Shown one piece after another: positions 16,659-24,912 of a stretch of 64,000 nucleotides of DNA. Origin of the DNA: Lachnospiraceae bacterium UBA7202 (GTDB taxonomy: Bacteria > Bacillota > Clostridia > Lachnospirales > Lachnospiraceae); the NCBI GenBank assembly GCA_002490705.1, contig DKUO01000002.1, forward strand, positions 13,362-77,361, given 5' to 3'. The notes below the pieces were generated by a model. It did no database searches. It was given only the letters and a program-made list of their open reading frames with translations, and had not been told where the DNA came from. Each line of letters starts with the position of its first letter. Positions within the stretch are counted from its first letter, which is position 1. The translations under genes and the position numbers were made by a program.

Positions 16659-17579
16659 ATGGACAGGGTAAAGAGACAGCTTGGGTGCAGTGACAGAATA
16701 CAGTATGATGTGGTGACACAGGAGATTTGTGTGGCGGTTCTTGATACGGGGATCTGTGATCATCCTGATTTCGAAGACCGCGTGATTGCTTTTTCTGATT
16801 TTGTAAACGATAGACAGGGGGCTTACGATGACAGCGGTCACGGGACCCATGTGGCCGGGTGCATCGGCGGAAGCGGACGGCTTTCAGGCGGGCGGTTTTC
16901 AGGAATTTCGCCTACCTGTAGATTTTGCGTGGGAAAGGTACTTGACGAGAAGGGGGAGGGCAGTATTGAGAGCATGTACTACGGCCTTCTCTGGGTTTTG
17001 GAAAACCGCCTGCGCTATCATATCCGGGTACTGAATATCTCTGTCGGCATTGGGGAGAGCGGAGACCGGGATCGCATGGAAGAACTTGCAGGACTTTTGG
17101 ATACGGTTTGTGACCAGGGCGTTGTGGTGATCTGCGCCGCAGGAAATAAAGGCCCGGACGAAGGATCGCTGTCTCCGCTGGGGGAAAGCAGGCGGGTCAT
17201 CACCGTGGGATGTCATGAAGGCGGTTATTTCGGGGCAAGAAAAGATTTGTGTGAAAATTATTCCGGGCGTGGCAGGGATGATTTGTCCTACAGAAAGCCG
17301 GATGTTGTCGCGCCGGGCACAGATATCATGTCCTGCAATGTAAAGTGTTTCCGGGACAGGAAAGGGGGCTACAGAGACGCTTATATCAGAAAAAGCGGCA
17401 CATCCATGGCCACCCCAATCGTCTCCGGCGCAGCGGCCCTTTTTCTACAGAAATTTCCCTATGCGAACAGTGAACAGGTAAAGCGGCAGATGATTTTTAC
17501 CGCAAAAGATCTGGGGGAAGCTGGGAGTAAGCAGGGCTGGGGAATGCTTGACATAGAAAAAATGTGCAGATATTATTGA
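16659..17579 (+). CDS. cytoplasmic S8 subtilisin-like serine protease
   Basis: All four catalytic positions are present: Asp 29 (VLDTGI), His 61 (DSGHGTHVAG), oxyanion Asn near 162 (AAGNKGP) and Ser 249 (SGTSMATP). At 306 residues with no signal peptide and no propeptide of usual length, it resembles intracellular subtilisins (AprX/Isp type). ATG 16659 is the only start in frame after the stop at 16605-16607. Its upstream region is occupied by the terminator of the previous unit and no normal Shine-Dalgarno is seen except GGGAG of the terminator arm 14 bases away. A TATAAT at 16581-16586 has no matching -35. Its substrate is unknown, and whether it belongs with the ATPase/nuclease pair cannot be decided. 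Confidence 0.88.
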   Translation: MDRVKRQLGCSDRIQYDVVTQEICVAVLDTGICDHPDFEDRVIAFSDFVNDRQGAYDDSGHGTHVAGCIGGSGRLSGGRFSGISPTCRFCVGKVLDEKGEGSIESMYYGLLWVLENRLRYHIRVLNISVGIGESGDRDRMEELAGLLDTVCDQGVVVICAAGNKGPDEGSLSPLGESRRVITVGCHEGGYFGARKDLCENYSGRGRDDLSYRKPDVVAPGTDIMSCNVKCFRDRKGGYRDAYIRKSGTSMATPIVSGAAALFLQKFPYANSEQVKRQMIFTAKDLGEAGSKQGWGMLDIEKMCRYY

Positions 17580-17604
17580 CAGAATCGCGCATATTGTATA
17601 CAAT
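17576..17604 (+). promoter_or_regulatory. promoter of the GntR-family gene
   Basis: TTGACA (17576-17581, overlapping the subtilase stop codon), 17 bases, TACAAT (17599-17604). Confidence 0.8.
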
Positions 17605-17618
17605 TATACTTGTACAAG
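17594..17618. promoter_or_regulatory. two palindromes over the -10, probable GntR operator
   Basis: TTGTATACAA (17594-17603) covers most of the -10 box, and CTTGTACAAG (17609-17618) lies over the start point. FadR/FCD-type GntR regulators often bind short palindromes of the form TnGTnnACnA, so autorepression is likely. Confidence 0.55.
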
Positions 17619-17710
17619 GATTTACTGACCCGCTGCGGCTTTAAAGGCTGACGTAAACGAACCGGCTATGGCTGTCTGCGGGAATCTATGTGTGCAGAAG
17701 TGTGGAGAAG

Positions 17711-18415
17711 ATGACAAACTACGATAAGAAATATGATACGGACGACAAGTATTCCCTGCGGGGACGGGTATTCCAAAAGCTCCGGGAGGACATTTTAAGC
17801 GGCAAGTACAAAGAGCATGAGGAATTGAAAGAGGTGGCCATCGGCGAGGAGCTCGGTGTGAGCCGAACCCCGGTCAGAGAGGCGTTCCGTCAGCTGGAGC
17901 TGGAAGGTCTGATCAGAATTGTTCCCAACAAGGGCGCTTATGTGACGGGAATTACAGCGAAGGATGTGAAGGACATCTATATGATCCGTTCCCTTCTTGA
18001 GGGCTTGTGCGCCCGGCTTGCCACAGAAAAGATTACGAAGGAACAGATGGAGGAGATGGAGGAAAATATCTATCTCGCGGATTTCCATGAGGAAAAGGGA
18101 CATTTGGATCAGATTGCGGAGCTTGACAACAAGTTTCACGATATTCTTTATGAGGCTTGCGGCTCCAAGCTGTTAGAACATACCCTGAGGGATTTCCACA
18201 GATATGTTCTGCGTGTCCGCCAGAAAACTTTGGCGACCAACACCAGAGGACGAGCTTCCAATGAGGAGCACAGGCAGATTATGGAAGCCATTAAGGCGGG
18301 GGATGCTTCGCTTGCGGAAAAACTGGCGAACCAGCATATGATCAACGCCTACGACAATATGGTGAAGAATGGCCTACAGGAAATTTACGGGGAAAATACG
18401 GAAGAAAATAAGTAA
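17711..18415 (+). CDS. GntR-family transcriptional regulator, FCD (FadR) subfamily
   Basis: DNA-binding repressor or activator with an N-terminal winged helix (YSLRGRVFQKLREDI through GVSRTPVREAFRQLELEGLI, ending VPNKGAYV) and a C-terminal all-helical FCD ligand domain. That domain has the metal-binding pattern Asp/His (DNKFHDILYEACG), His (HRYVLRVR) and His (EEHRQIMEAI). ATG 17711 is chosen for the GTGGAG before it; an in-frame GTG at 17690 is possible. FCD ligands are usually organic acids. The isocitrate dehydrogenase gene follows 49 bases downstream without a terminator between, so the regulator may control icd and sense a related acid. That is inference. Confidence 0.88.
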   Translation: MTNYDKKYDTDDKYSLRGRVFQKLREDILSGKYKEHEELKEVAIGEELGVSRTPVREAFRQLELEGLIRIVPNKGAYVTGITAKDVKDIYMIRSLLEGLCARLATEKITKEQMEEMEENIYLADFHEEKGHLDQIAELDNKFHDILYEACGSKLLEHTLRDFHRYVLRVRQKTLATNTRGRASNEEHRQIMEAIKAGDASLAEKLANQHMINAYDNMVKNGLQEIYGENTEENK

Positions 18416-18464
18416 AAACGGAAAAACAGCGCGGCGTGCGCGATGGGAAAGGTGAATCGGCTAC

Positions 18465-19673
18465 ATGGAAAAAATTAAAATGACAACCCCTCTGGTAGAA
18501 ATGGACGGGGACGAAATGACCAGAATTCTCTGGAAGATGATTAAGGAGGAACTGCTCCTTCCTTATATTGACCTGAAGACAGAGTATTATGATCTTGGGC
18601 TGGAACACCGGAATGCGACGGACGACCAGGTCACGATAGATTCCGCTGAGGCTGCGAAGAAGTACGGAGTAGCGGTGAAATGTGCGACAATCACCCCCAA
18701 TGCGGCCAGAATGACGGAGTACAATCTGAAGGAAATGTGGAAGAGTCCTAACGGCACCATCCGTGCCGCCTTGGATGGCACGGTATTTCGGGCGCCTATC
18801 ATTGTCAAGGGGATCGAGCCCTGTGTGAAGAATTGGGAAAAGCCGATTACTCTGGCGAGACATGCCTACGGGGATGTCTATAAAAATACAGAGATCAAAG
18901 TGCCCGGCGCCGGGAAGGCGGAGCTGGTGTTTACAGCGGCGGACGGAACGGAGATTCGGGAGACGATCCATACCTTTACAGGCCCCGGTATCTTGCAGGG
19001 TATTCATAACACGGATCAGTCAATTGCAAGTTTTGCAAAATCCTGCTTTAATTATGCGCTTGACACGAAACAGGATCTCTGGTTTGCCACCAAAGATACG
19101 ATTTCCAAAAAGTATGACCACAACTTTAAGGATATTTTTCAGGATATTTTTGACGCGGAGTACAAGGAGCGGTTTGAGAGGGCGGGCATCGAATATTTCT
19201 ATACGCTGATCGACGACGCGGTGGCCCGTGTGATGAAGGCAAAGGGCGGTTTTATCTGGGCCTGCAAGAACTATGACGGCGATGTGATGAGCGATATGGT
19301 ATCTTCGGCCTTCGGTTCTCTTGCCATGATGACCTCCGTCTTGGTTTCGCCTGACGGTGTTTATGAGTATGAAGCCGCCCACGGCACGGTACAGCGGCAT
19401 TATTACAAGCATTTGAAAGGAGAGGAAACCTCCACGAACTCGGTGGCAACGATCTATGCTTGGACGGGTGCGCTCAGAAAGAGGGGAGAACTGGACAAAA
19501 ATCAGGATCTGGTAGATTTTGCGGACAGGCTGGAAAAGGCGACGGTGCAGACGATTGAGTCAGGAAAGATGACGAAGGATCTGGCGTTGATCACTTCCCT
19601 GAAAGATGTGACGGTATTAAACAGCGAAGAATTTATTAAGGCGATCAGGGAAACTTTTGACAGCCTTGCATAA
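18465..19673 (+). CDS. icd: NADP-dependent isocitrate dehydrogenase
   Basis: Oxidative decarboxylation of isocitrate to 2-oxoglutarate, supplying glutamate precursors and NADPH. It is 402 residues, the type found in eukaryotes and some bacteria rather than the E. coli type. The substrate-binding signature MWKSPNGTIRAALDGTVFRAPI is present, as are the metal-binding Asp residues in YTLIDDAVARV and the cofactor segment AAHGTVQRHYYKH. ATG 18465 lies behind GGAAAGG. Likely co-transcribed with the GntR gene and ended by the hairpin at 19718-19755. Confidence 0.95.
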   Translation: MEKIKMTTPLVEMDGDEMTRILWKMIKEELLLPYIDLKTEYYDLGLEHRNATDDQVTIDSAEAAKKYGVAVKCATITPNAARMTEYNLKEMWKSPNGTIRAALDGTVFRAPIIVKGIEPCVKNWEKPITLARHAYGDVYKNTEIKVPGAGKAELVFTAADGTEIRETIHTFTGPGILQGIHNTDQSIASFAKSCFNYALDTKQDLWFATKDTISKKYDHNFKDIFQDIFDAEYKERFERAGIEYFYTLIDDAVARVMKAKGGFIWACKNYDGDVMSDMVSSAFGSLAMMTSVLVSPDGVYEYEAAHGTVQRHYYKHLKGEETSTNSVATIYAWTGALRKRGELDKNQDLVDFADRLEKATVQTIESGKMTKDLALITSLKDVTVLNSEEFIKAIRETFDSLA

Positions 19674-19696
19674 ATCGAGTGTATGCACACTCGATT
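19673..19696. other. perfect hairpin without T run after icd
   Basis: AATCGAGTGT, four-base loop, ACACTCGATT: a 10-bp perfect stem that begins at the last base of the icd stop codon. No T run follows on the plus strand, so it is probably an mRNA 3'-end structure rather than a terminator by itself. Confidence 0.5.
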
Positions 19697-19717
19697 AGGT
19701 CATGCGGTTACGGATGC

Positions 19718-19755
19718 GGGAGCTGCCTCTTACTCGGAGAGTAGCTCCCATTTTT
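19718..19755 (+). terminator. icd terminator inside the 3' end of the convergent ABC-F gene
   Basis: GGGAGCT (19718-19724) pairs with AGCTCCC (19743-19749), with an inner CTCT/AGAG pairing, followed by ATTTTT. It overlaps the last codons of the ABC-F gene on the other strand. Confidence 0.7.
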
Positions 19756-21679
19756 CCATGAGATCGGCCAGTTTTTCGTCGATCTCTTCCTTTTCTTTGT
19801 TGAGTTCCTGAAGTTTTGCCACATCGGTGCAGATCTCCGGGGAGGCCATAAGGGCTTCGATCTCGGTATTGCGGGCCTCAAGCGTTTCAATTTCAGATTC
19901 GCATTTTTTCAGGTCGTTTTCCCGCTTGCGCTGGGCGGCCTGCTGTTCCTTTTGTGTTTTCCAATCCTGTTTTGCGTCGGCGGCAGGGATGGTTCCTTCT
20001 TCCGGTCCGGTGTTTCCCTGCCAGGGGCGGGTCTGGGTGGAAGAGGAGGCGGCTGCGTCGATTTTGGTAAGCTGTTCGTCCTTTTTTTCTAAATAGTAAT
20101 CATAATTTCCCAGATAGCTGGTAAGCGTCCTACGGTTCAGATCCAGAATCCGGTGGGCGGTTTTGTTGATAAAATAACGGTCGTGGGAAACATAAAGCAC
20201 GGTCCCTGTATAGGCGTTCAGGGCGTCCTCCAAAATCTCCTTGGACGTAATGTCCAGATGGTTTGTGGGCTCGTCCAAAATCAGGAAGTTGGCCTCGGAG
20301 AGCATGAGCTTCGCAAGGGAGAGTCGTCCCCGTTCCCCGCCGCTTAATGTCTTTATGACCTTGAAAACGTCCTCTCCGGTAAAGAGAAAGGCTGCCAGTG
20401 TGTTTCTGATTTCCGTATTATTTAAATTCGGGTAGTCGTCGGATATTTCTTGAAACAGTGTCTTTTCGGGATGAAGCACATGGTGTTCCTGATCGTAGTA
20501 GCCGATGGCAACATTGGCGCCAAGACGTATGGTGCCGCTGTCCGGGGGAAGCAGCTCGTTGATGATTTTCAGGATGGTGGTTTTTCCCGTGCCGTTGTCT
20601 CCGATAATGGCGACGTGTTCTCCCTTTTTCAGCTCGAAGGACAGCCCCTCGAAGAGGGAGAGCGGGCCGAAGGCTTTGGAGAGTCCCTCAACATGCAGTA
20701 CGTCGTTTCCGCTCTGGAATTTCGGTTCCAGTTTCAGGTGCATGTCCGCCCGTACTTCAGTGGGTTTTTCCAGCACTTCGATTTTCCCCAGCATTTTTTC
20801 ACGACTTTCCGCACGTTTGATGGATTTTTCCCGGTTAAAGGATTTTAATTTTTCGATGACCGCCTCCTGATGCTTGATTTCCTGCTGCTGTTTCATGTAG
20901 GCGTGATAGGCGGCGGTGCGAAGCATTTCCTTACCGGCGGCGTAGGCCGAGTAATTGCCGGAAAAGACGGTGGCCTTGGTGTTGTCAAGCTCGATCACCT
21001 TTGTTGCGATCCGGTCTAGAAAATAGCGGTCGTGAGAGACTACGATCACAGCCCCTTTGTAGTTTTGCAGATAGGTTTCCAGCCATGCGATAGACGAAAG
21101 ATCCAGATGGTTCGTGGGCTCGTCGAGAATAATCAGGTTCGGTTTTAAGAGGAGCAGTTTTCCCAGCGCCACACGGGTTTTTTGTCCGCCGGAGAGGGTG
21201 GAAACCGGTTTGTCAAAATCCTGTTCGGAAAAGCCGAGCCCCTTTAAGACGCCGGTCAGTTCGCTCTTGTAAGCATAGCCGTTTGCAGTCTCGTAAGCAT
21301 GGGTCAGGGAAGCGTAAGTATCCATGAGTTTCGATAAACGCTCTCCGGTGGCGGATTTCATCTGTAATTCTACCGTGTGCATCTGCTGTTCCATGTCGAG
21401 GATATCCTGTTTTACATGGAGAAGTTCCTGATAGATTGTATTTTCTCCGGACACTGCTTCCTGCTGGGAGAGATAGCCTATAGTTTTATCTTTGGCGAAG
21501 GTCACCAGTCCCTCATCCGCAGACAGTTCTCCCATAATGATGCGCAGAAGTGTGGTCTTTCCCGCACCGTTGATGCCTACGATGGCGGCTTTTTCATAAT
21601 CCTCTATATGAAAAGATACATTTTTTAATATGGGAATCTCATGGAAGGATTTTCCTATGTTGCTTACGGATAATATCAT
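19730..21679 (-). CDS. ABC-F family ATPase (YdiF/YkpA-like ribosome-associated factor)
   Basis: Soluble tandem ABC ATPase without membrane domains; ABC-F proteins bind the ribosomal E site and relieve stalling or protect against antibiotics. First ATPase: Walker A GINGAGKTT, signature LSGGQKTRVALGKLL, Walker B LIILDEPTNHLD. Second: GDNGTGKTT, LSGGERGRLSLAKLM, LILDEPTNHLD. The interdomain linker is Lys/Glu-rich (FNREKSIKRAESREKML). The C-terminal ~115 residues form an acidic/Gln-rich linker plus a coiled coil, as in YdiF. The start is the ATG at 21679 (MILSVSNIGKSF); the open frame runs 30 codons further but that part is not family-like. Transcribed divergently from rex. Which ABC-F role it has (housekeeping or resistance) cannot be decided here; the housekeeping YdiF type is more likely. 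Confidence 0.92.
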   Translation of the reverse strand: MILSVSNIGKSFHEIPILKNVSFHIEDYEKAAIVGINGAGKTTLLRIIMGELSADEGLVTFAKDKTIGYLSQQEAVSGENTIYQELLHVKQDILDMEQQMHTVELQMKSATGERLSKLMDTYASLTHAYETANGYAYKSELTGVLKGLGFSEQDFDKPVSTLSGGQKTRVALGKLLLLKPNLIILDEPTNHLDLSSIAWLETYLQNYKGAVIVVSHDRYFLDRIATKVIELDNTKATVFSGNYSAYAAGKEMLRTAAYHAYMKQQQEIKHQEAVIEKLKSFNREKSIKRAESREKMLGKIEVLEKPTEVRADMHLKLEPKFQSGNDVLHVEGLSKAFGPLSLFEGLSFELKKGEHVAIIGDNGTGKTTILKIINELLPPDSGTIRLGANVAIGYYDQEHHVLHPEKTLFQEISDDYPNLNNTEIRNTLAAFLFTGEDVFKVIKTLSGGERGRLSLAKLMLSEANFLILDEPTNHLDITSKEILEDALNAYTGTVLYVSHDRYFINKTAHRILDLNRRTLTSYLGNYDYYLEKKDEQLTKIDAAASSSTQTRPWQGNTGPEEGTIPAADAKQDWKTQKEQQAAQRKRENDLKKCESEIETLEARNTEIEALMASPEICTDVAKLQELNKEKEEIDEKLADLMEKWELLSE

Positions 21680-21740
21680 GATCGTTACCTGTCCTTTATG
21701 CTGTGTTTTAAGTGGTCGTTCTGCATGGTCGACTGTTATC

Positions 21741-21769
21741 AGTTTACAGATTGAAATGGCCTGTGTCAA
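21741..21769 (-). promoter_or_regulatory. promoter of the ABC-F gene
   Basis: On the minus strand TTGACA (21769-21764), 17 bases, TAAACT (21746-21741). Confidence 0.75.
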
Positions 21770-21773
21770 TTGA

Positions 21774-21802
21774 TTGACAAGAATTTCACAAAGGGGTATA
21801 GT
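21774..21802 (+). promoter_or_regulatory. promoter of rex
   Basis: TTGACA (21774-21779), 17 bases, TATAGT (21797-21802). Its -35 lies four bases from the -35 of the divergent ABC-F promoter; together they form the dyad TGTCAAT-TG-ATTGACA (21764-21779). Confidence 0.8.
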
Positions 21803-21838
21803 TATACACGAAAGCAGTACGCGGACGGAGGATTGGTT

Positions 21839-22516
21839 GTGGAGGAAAAGGAAATTTCACAGGCTGTGATCGGTCGTCTTCCCAGATATCTGCGGTATCT
21901 GGGGGAGCTTAAGGATGAGGGAATCGAGAGGATTTCTTCGCAGGAGCTTTCGGATATCATGCAGACGACGGCCTCACAGATCAGACAGGATTTGAATACC
22001 TTCGGCGGTTTCGGCCAGCAGGGATATGGCTATAATGTGAGCTATCTCTATGACGAAATCAGAAAAATACTCGGGATCGACAAGGAGCATCGGTTGGTTA
22101 TTATTGGGGCTGGCCATCTGGGGCAGGCGCTTGTCAATTATACGAATTTTGAGCGGCGTGGTTTTATGTTCCGGGGTATTTTTGACTGTGATCCGGGGAT
22201 CTGCGGGAAGGTAATACGGGGCATCCGCGTGCGTCATATGGAGGAAATGGCTGATTTTATCAGGGAAAACGATATTGATATCGCCGTACTTACCATACCG
22301 AAGACCTCTGCGGTTGAGGTCGCTAAAAAACTGGCGGACTGCGGAATTAAAGGTATATGGAATTTTGCCCATGTGGATCTGCCGGTTCCCAAACAGATTC
22401 AGGTGGAAAATGTACATCTTTCGGATAGTTTGATGAAGCTGTCCTATAATCTCTCTTCTTCACAGGAGGAGGGCGCGGCGGACGGAAAGGTTGACAGCAA
22501 TGGCCAGAACAGATGA
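21839..22516 (+). CDS. rex: redox-sensing transcriptional repressor Rex
   Basis: Represses fermentation and NADH-consuming genes; NADH binding releases it from DNA. N-terminal winged helix (ISQAVIGRLPRYLRYL, TASQIRQDLNTFGGFGQQGYGYNV) and C-terminal Rossmann domain with the NADH-binding loop IIGAGHLGQAL. The GTG at 21839 (225 aa) is preferred: GGAGG sits seven bases upstream and the protein then begins VEEKEISQAVI, as in other Rex proteins. The frame upstream to 21770 overlaps the promoter. No classical Rex operator (TTGTTAA-N4-TTAACAA) was seen here, so there is no sign of autoregulation. The next gene begins inside its end, so the two are coupled. Confidence 0.95.
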   Translation: MEEKEISQAVIGRLPRYLRYLGELKDEGIERISSQELSDIMQTTASQIRQDLNTFGGFGQQGYGYNVSYLYDEIRKILGIDKEHRLVIIGAGHLGQALVNYTNFERRGFMFRGIFDCDPGICGKVIRGIRVRHMEEMADFIRENDIDIAVLTIPKTSAVEVAKKLADCGIKGIWNFAHVDLPVPKQIQVENVHLSDSLMKLSYNLSSSQEEGAADGKVDSNGQNR

Positions 22517-23195
22517 GACATTTAAATCGGCGCTGATCGGGAAAAAGATCCCGATTTTGACGCTTGATAACAAATGGCATAAACTTTTTACCCAGTCGGA
22601 GTTCACCCCGGAGTTAAAGGGCCTGGAAAAAACGCTGAACGATCTCTTAAAACGGCAGGCAAAACTTAACTCCGAGATGAAAGAGATCAAGAAGCTGAAA
22701 AAGAAGCTGATGGATGAGGTGGTGATCCTTGCCGACGAGATGGGGGAGCGGCCCACCAAGAAGCAGGATAAGGATATGGCGGATCACAAACGCCTGATTG
22801 AAGAATGCAATGAGAAAATGGACGCCTACGAGGAGGAGCTGGTGGAACTGCCCAGACAGATCAATCAGGTGAACAACCAGCTCATGCTCATTACGATGGA
22901 CGTCTGTTATAAGAAGCTGCAATGCAGCACGAAGGAACTGGAAGAGATTGATGAGTGGATCAGTGGGATCAGGCGGGAACTGAAAAAGAAAGTGGTTCGC
23001 AAGAAGGAAAAGGAAGCCGTTATCAATAAGCTCTACGCCTACATGCACGATATCTTCGGGGCGGAGGTACTCGAGCTTTTCGATATGGAGTACGACCCGG
23101 AGGAAAAGTACCGCAAAAAGGAAACGGAAGCGCAGGAGGCTGCAGACAGTGAGGCAGAGCCTGCTAATGAGGAGACACAGACGCCGGAGTCTTAG
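22500..23195 (+). CDS. coiled-coil protein of unknown function, operon partner of rex
   Basis: 231 residues, mostly long charged helices: a coiled coil over roughly residues 35-180 (LLKRQAKLNSEMKEIKKLKKK, then LPRQINQVNNQL) and a Glu-rich disordered tail. No signal peptide or membrane segment. ATG 22500 lies nine bases after GGAAAGG and overlaps the end of rex by 17 bases. I recognise it only as a conserved hypothetical protein type next to rex. Position suggests co-expression with Rex, but nothing shows a functional link. Confidence 0.75.
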   Translation: MARTDETFKSALIGKKIPILTLDNKWHKLFTQSEFTPELKGLEKTLNDLLKRQAKLNSEMKEIKKLKKKLMDEVVILADEMGERPTKKQDKDMADHKRLIEECNEKMDAYEEELVELPRQINQVNNQLMLITMDVCYKKLQCSTKELEEIDEWISGIRRELKKKVVRKKEKEAVINKLYAYMHDIFGAEVLELFDMEYDPEEKYRKKETEAQEAADSEAEPANEETQTPES

Positions 23196-23212
23196 GGCTT
23201 TGGCGTTTTTTT
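23181..23212 (+). terminator. terminator of the rex operon, overlapping the stop codon
   Basis: Nine-base stem ACGCCGGAG/CTTTGGCGT (23181-23189, 23198-23206) and a run of seven T. The left arm is within the last codons of the coiled-coil gene. Confidence 0.88.
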
Positions 23213-23258
23213 GGCAGATTTTCATGAGCTGAATAAGATAGAGTAAGGGGAGAGCAAT

Positions 23259-24440
23259 ATGTTGGAGCGATACCAGAGAGTATATGCAGCGGTGGATCTT
23301 TCGGCGGTCCACTGGAATATGGAACGGATGTATGAAAAACTTTCGCCGGGAACAAAGATGATCGGTGTGATCAAGACAGACGGATACGGTCATGGAGCCG
23401 TACCTATCGGCAGGGAGCTAGAGACGCTTCCCTATGTGTTTGGCTATGCCACGGCGACTGCGGAAGAAGCTGTTTGCCTGCGAAAGGCGGGGCTTAAAAA
23501 ACCGATTCTCATATTGGGGTATACCTTCCCTTACTGCTATGAAGAACTGGTCAAACAGGAGATCCGTCCCGCTGTTTTCAGAAGGGATATGCTGGAGGAA
23601 TTGGATGCCTGTGCCGGGAAGCTTGGGAAAAAGGCATTGATACATGTGAAAGTGGACACGGGCATGTCCCGGATCGGAATACGGCCCGACGAAGAGGGGC
23701 TTGCCTTTATGGAGCGGGCTTTTCAGATGCCGCACATTGTTGTGGAGGGCGCTTTTACCCACTTCGCCAGGGCAGATGAGGTAGATAAGGGACCGGCCAG
23801 GGAACAGCTTTCGCAGTTTACCGAATTCCTTGAAAAGGCAGAGCGGCTTGTGGGAAGAGAGATTCCCGTGAAGCACTGTTCCAACAGTGCGGGAATTCTC
23901 ACCATGCCGGAGGCCAATCTCTCTGTGGTGCGGGCGGGTATTACGATGTACGGTTTGTCTCCCTCCGAGGAAGTGACAAAGGACAGTCTTTCTCTCCGTC
24001 CCGTCCTTTCACTGAAAAGCAGTCTGGTTTTTATCAAGGAGGTGGAGGCCGGAACGCCTGTAAGCTACGGGGGGACCTATGTGACCACAAAGCGGACGCG
24101 GATCGCCACTGTGCCTGTGGGATATGGGGACGGTTATCCGAGAAGTCTGTCAAACAAGGGGTATGTATTGATCCGTGGGAAACGGGCGCGGATTCTCGGC
24201 AGGGTGTGCATGGATCAGTTTATGGTAGATGTTTCAGATATCCCGGAGACACGGGAAGGCGATCAGGTGACGTTGATCGGAAGAGACGGTACGGAAGAGA
24301 TCACCATGGAAATGCTGGGAGCGCTTTCCGGCCGGTTTAACTACGAACTGGCCTGCGATCTCGGAAAGCGGATTCCTCGGGTATATTGGAAAGAAGGCGA
24401 GGTTGTCGGCACGACAGATGACGGCGCGGGAATTTCCTAG
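23259..24440 (+). CDS. alr: alanine racemase
   Basis: PLP enzyme converting L- to D-alanine for peptidoglycan. The PLP lysine is in VIKTDGYGHG (residues ~38-47), usually VVKANAYGHG. The second catalytic Tyr lies in the C-terminal beta domain (VSYGGTY), and the segments RAGITMYG and GRVCMDQFMVD are typical. Length 393 is normal. ATG 23259 follows GGGGAGAG. It sits between the rex terminator and mazF, the same alr-then-mazF order seen in Bacillus and many Firmicutes. Confidence 0.96.
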   Translation: MLERYQRVYAAVDLSAVHWNMERMYEKLSPGTKMIGVIKTDGYGHGAVPIGRELETLPYVFGYATATAEEAVCLRKAGLKKPILILGYTFPYCYEELVKQEIRPAVFRRDMLEELDACAGKLGKKALIHVKVDTGMSRIGIRPDEEGLAFMERAFQMPHIVVEGAFTHFARADEVDKGPAREQLSQFTEFLEKAERLVGREIPVKHCSNSAGILTMPEANLSVVRAGITMYGLSPSEEVTKDSLSLRPVLSLKSSLVFIKEVEAGTPVSYGGTYVTTKRTRIATVPVGYGDGYPRSLSNKGYVLIRGKRARILGRVCMDQFMVDVSDIPETREGDQVTLIGRDGTEEITMEMLGALSGRFNYELACDLGKRIPRVYWKEGEVVGTTDDGAGIS

Positions 24441-24555
24441 GACGGCAAAAACAGTTCATTATCCTGAATACGACCGAAGAAGGACGGCAATACTATTGCC
24501 GGAAACAGAAAACTAAGGCAGCTTTTAAGTGAAAGATCAAAGGAAGTGTAGGGTA

Positions 24556-24897
24556 ATGAGAAGAGGAGATATTTATTATGCAGATCTGCGCCCCGTGGTG
24601 GGCTCTGAGCAGGGCGGGGTACGTCCGGTGCTTATCATACAGAATGACGTGGGGAACAGACACAGCCCGACGGTGATTTGCGCGGCAATCACCTCGAAGA
24701 TGAACAAGGCGAAGCTTCCCACGCATATCGAGTTAAGCGCGGGAAAGTATGATATGGTAAAGGATTCGGTTATTTTGTTGGAGCAGCTGCGCACGATAGA
24801 CAAACAGCGCCTGAAGGACAGGGTCTGCCATCTGGATTCTGATATTATGCGGGCGGTAAACGAGGGCCTGATGATCAGTCTGGAACTGGGTACATAG
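24556..24897 (+). CDS. mazF: MazF/PemK-family mRNA interferase
   Basis: Sequence-specific endoribonuclease toxin. The family core is clear: MRRGDIYYADLRPVVGSEQGGVRPVLIIQND in two parts, then TVICAAITSK and THIELS, and the C-terminal QLRTIDKQRL. The catalytic Arg (in GGVRPV) and Thr/Ser (in AAITSK) are kept. ATG 24556 begins at MRRGDIYY, giving 113 residues; an ORF start at 24529 adds nine non-family residues. The 115 bases after alr contain no MazE/NdoAI-like antitoxin frame, unlike alr-ndoAI-ndoA in Bacillus subtilis. Confidence 0.92.
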   Translation: MRRGDIYYADLRPVVGSEQGGVRPVLIIQNDVGNRHSPTVICAAITSKMNKAKLPTHIELSAGKYDMVKDSVILLEQLRTIDKQRLKDRVCHLDSDIMRAVNEGLMISLELGT

Positions 24898-24912
24898 GAT
24901 AAGAGGGTGGAT

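Noticed and set aside
19673..19696. Hairpin after icd as the terminator
   Set aside because: No T run follows on the plus strand; the hairpin at 19718-19755 with ATTTTT is the better candidate.
21764..21810. Rex operator at the rex promoter
   Set aside because: The dyad TGTCAAT-TG-ATTGACA is explained by two back-to-back -35 boxes and does not fit TTGTTAA-N4-TTAACAA.
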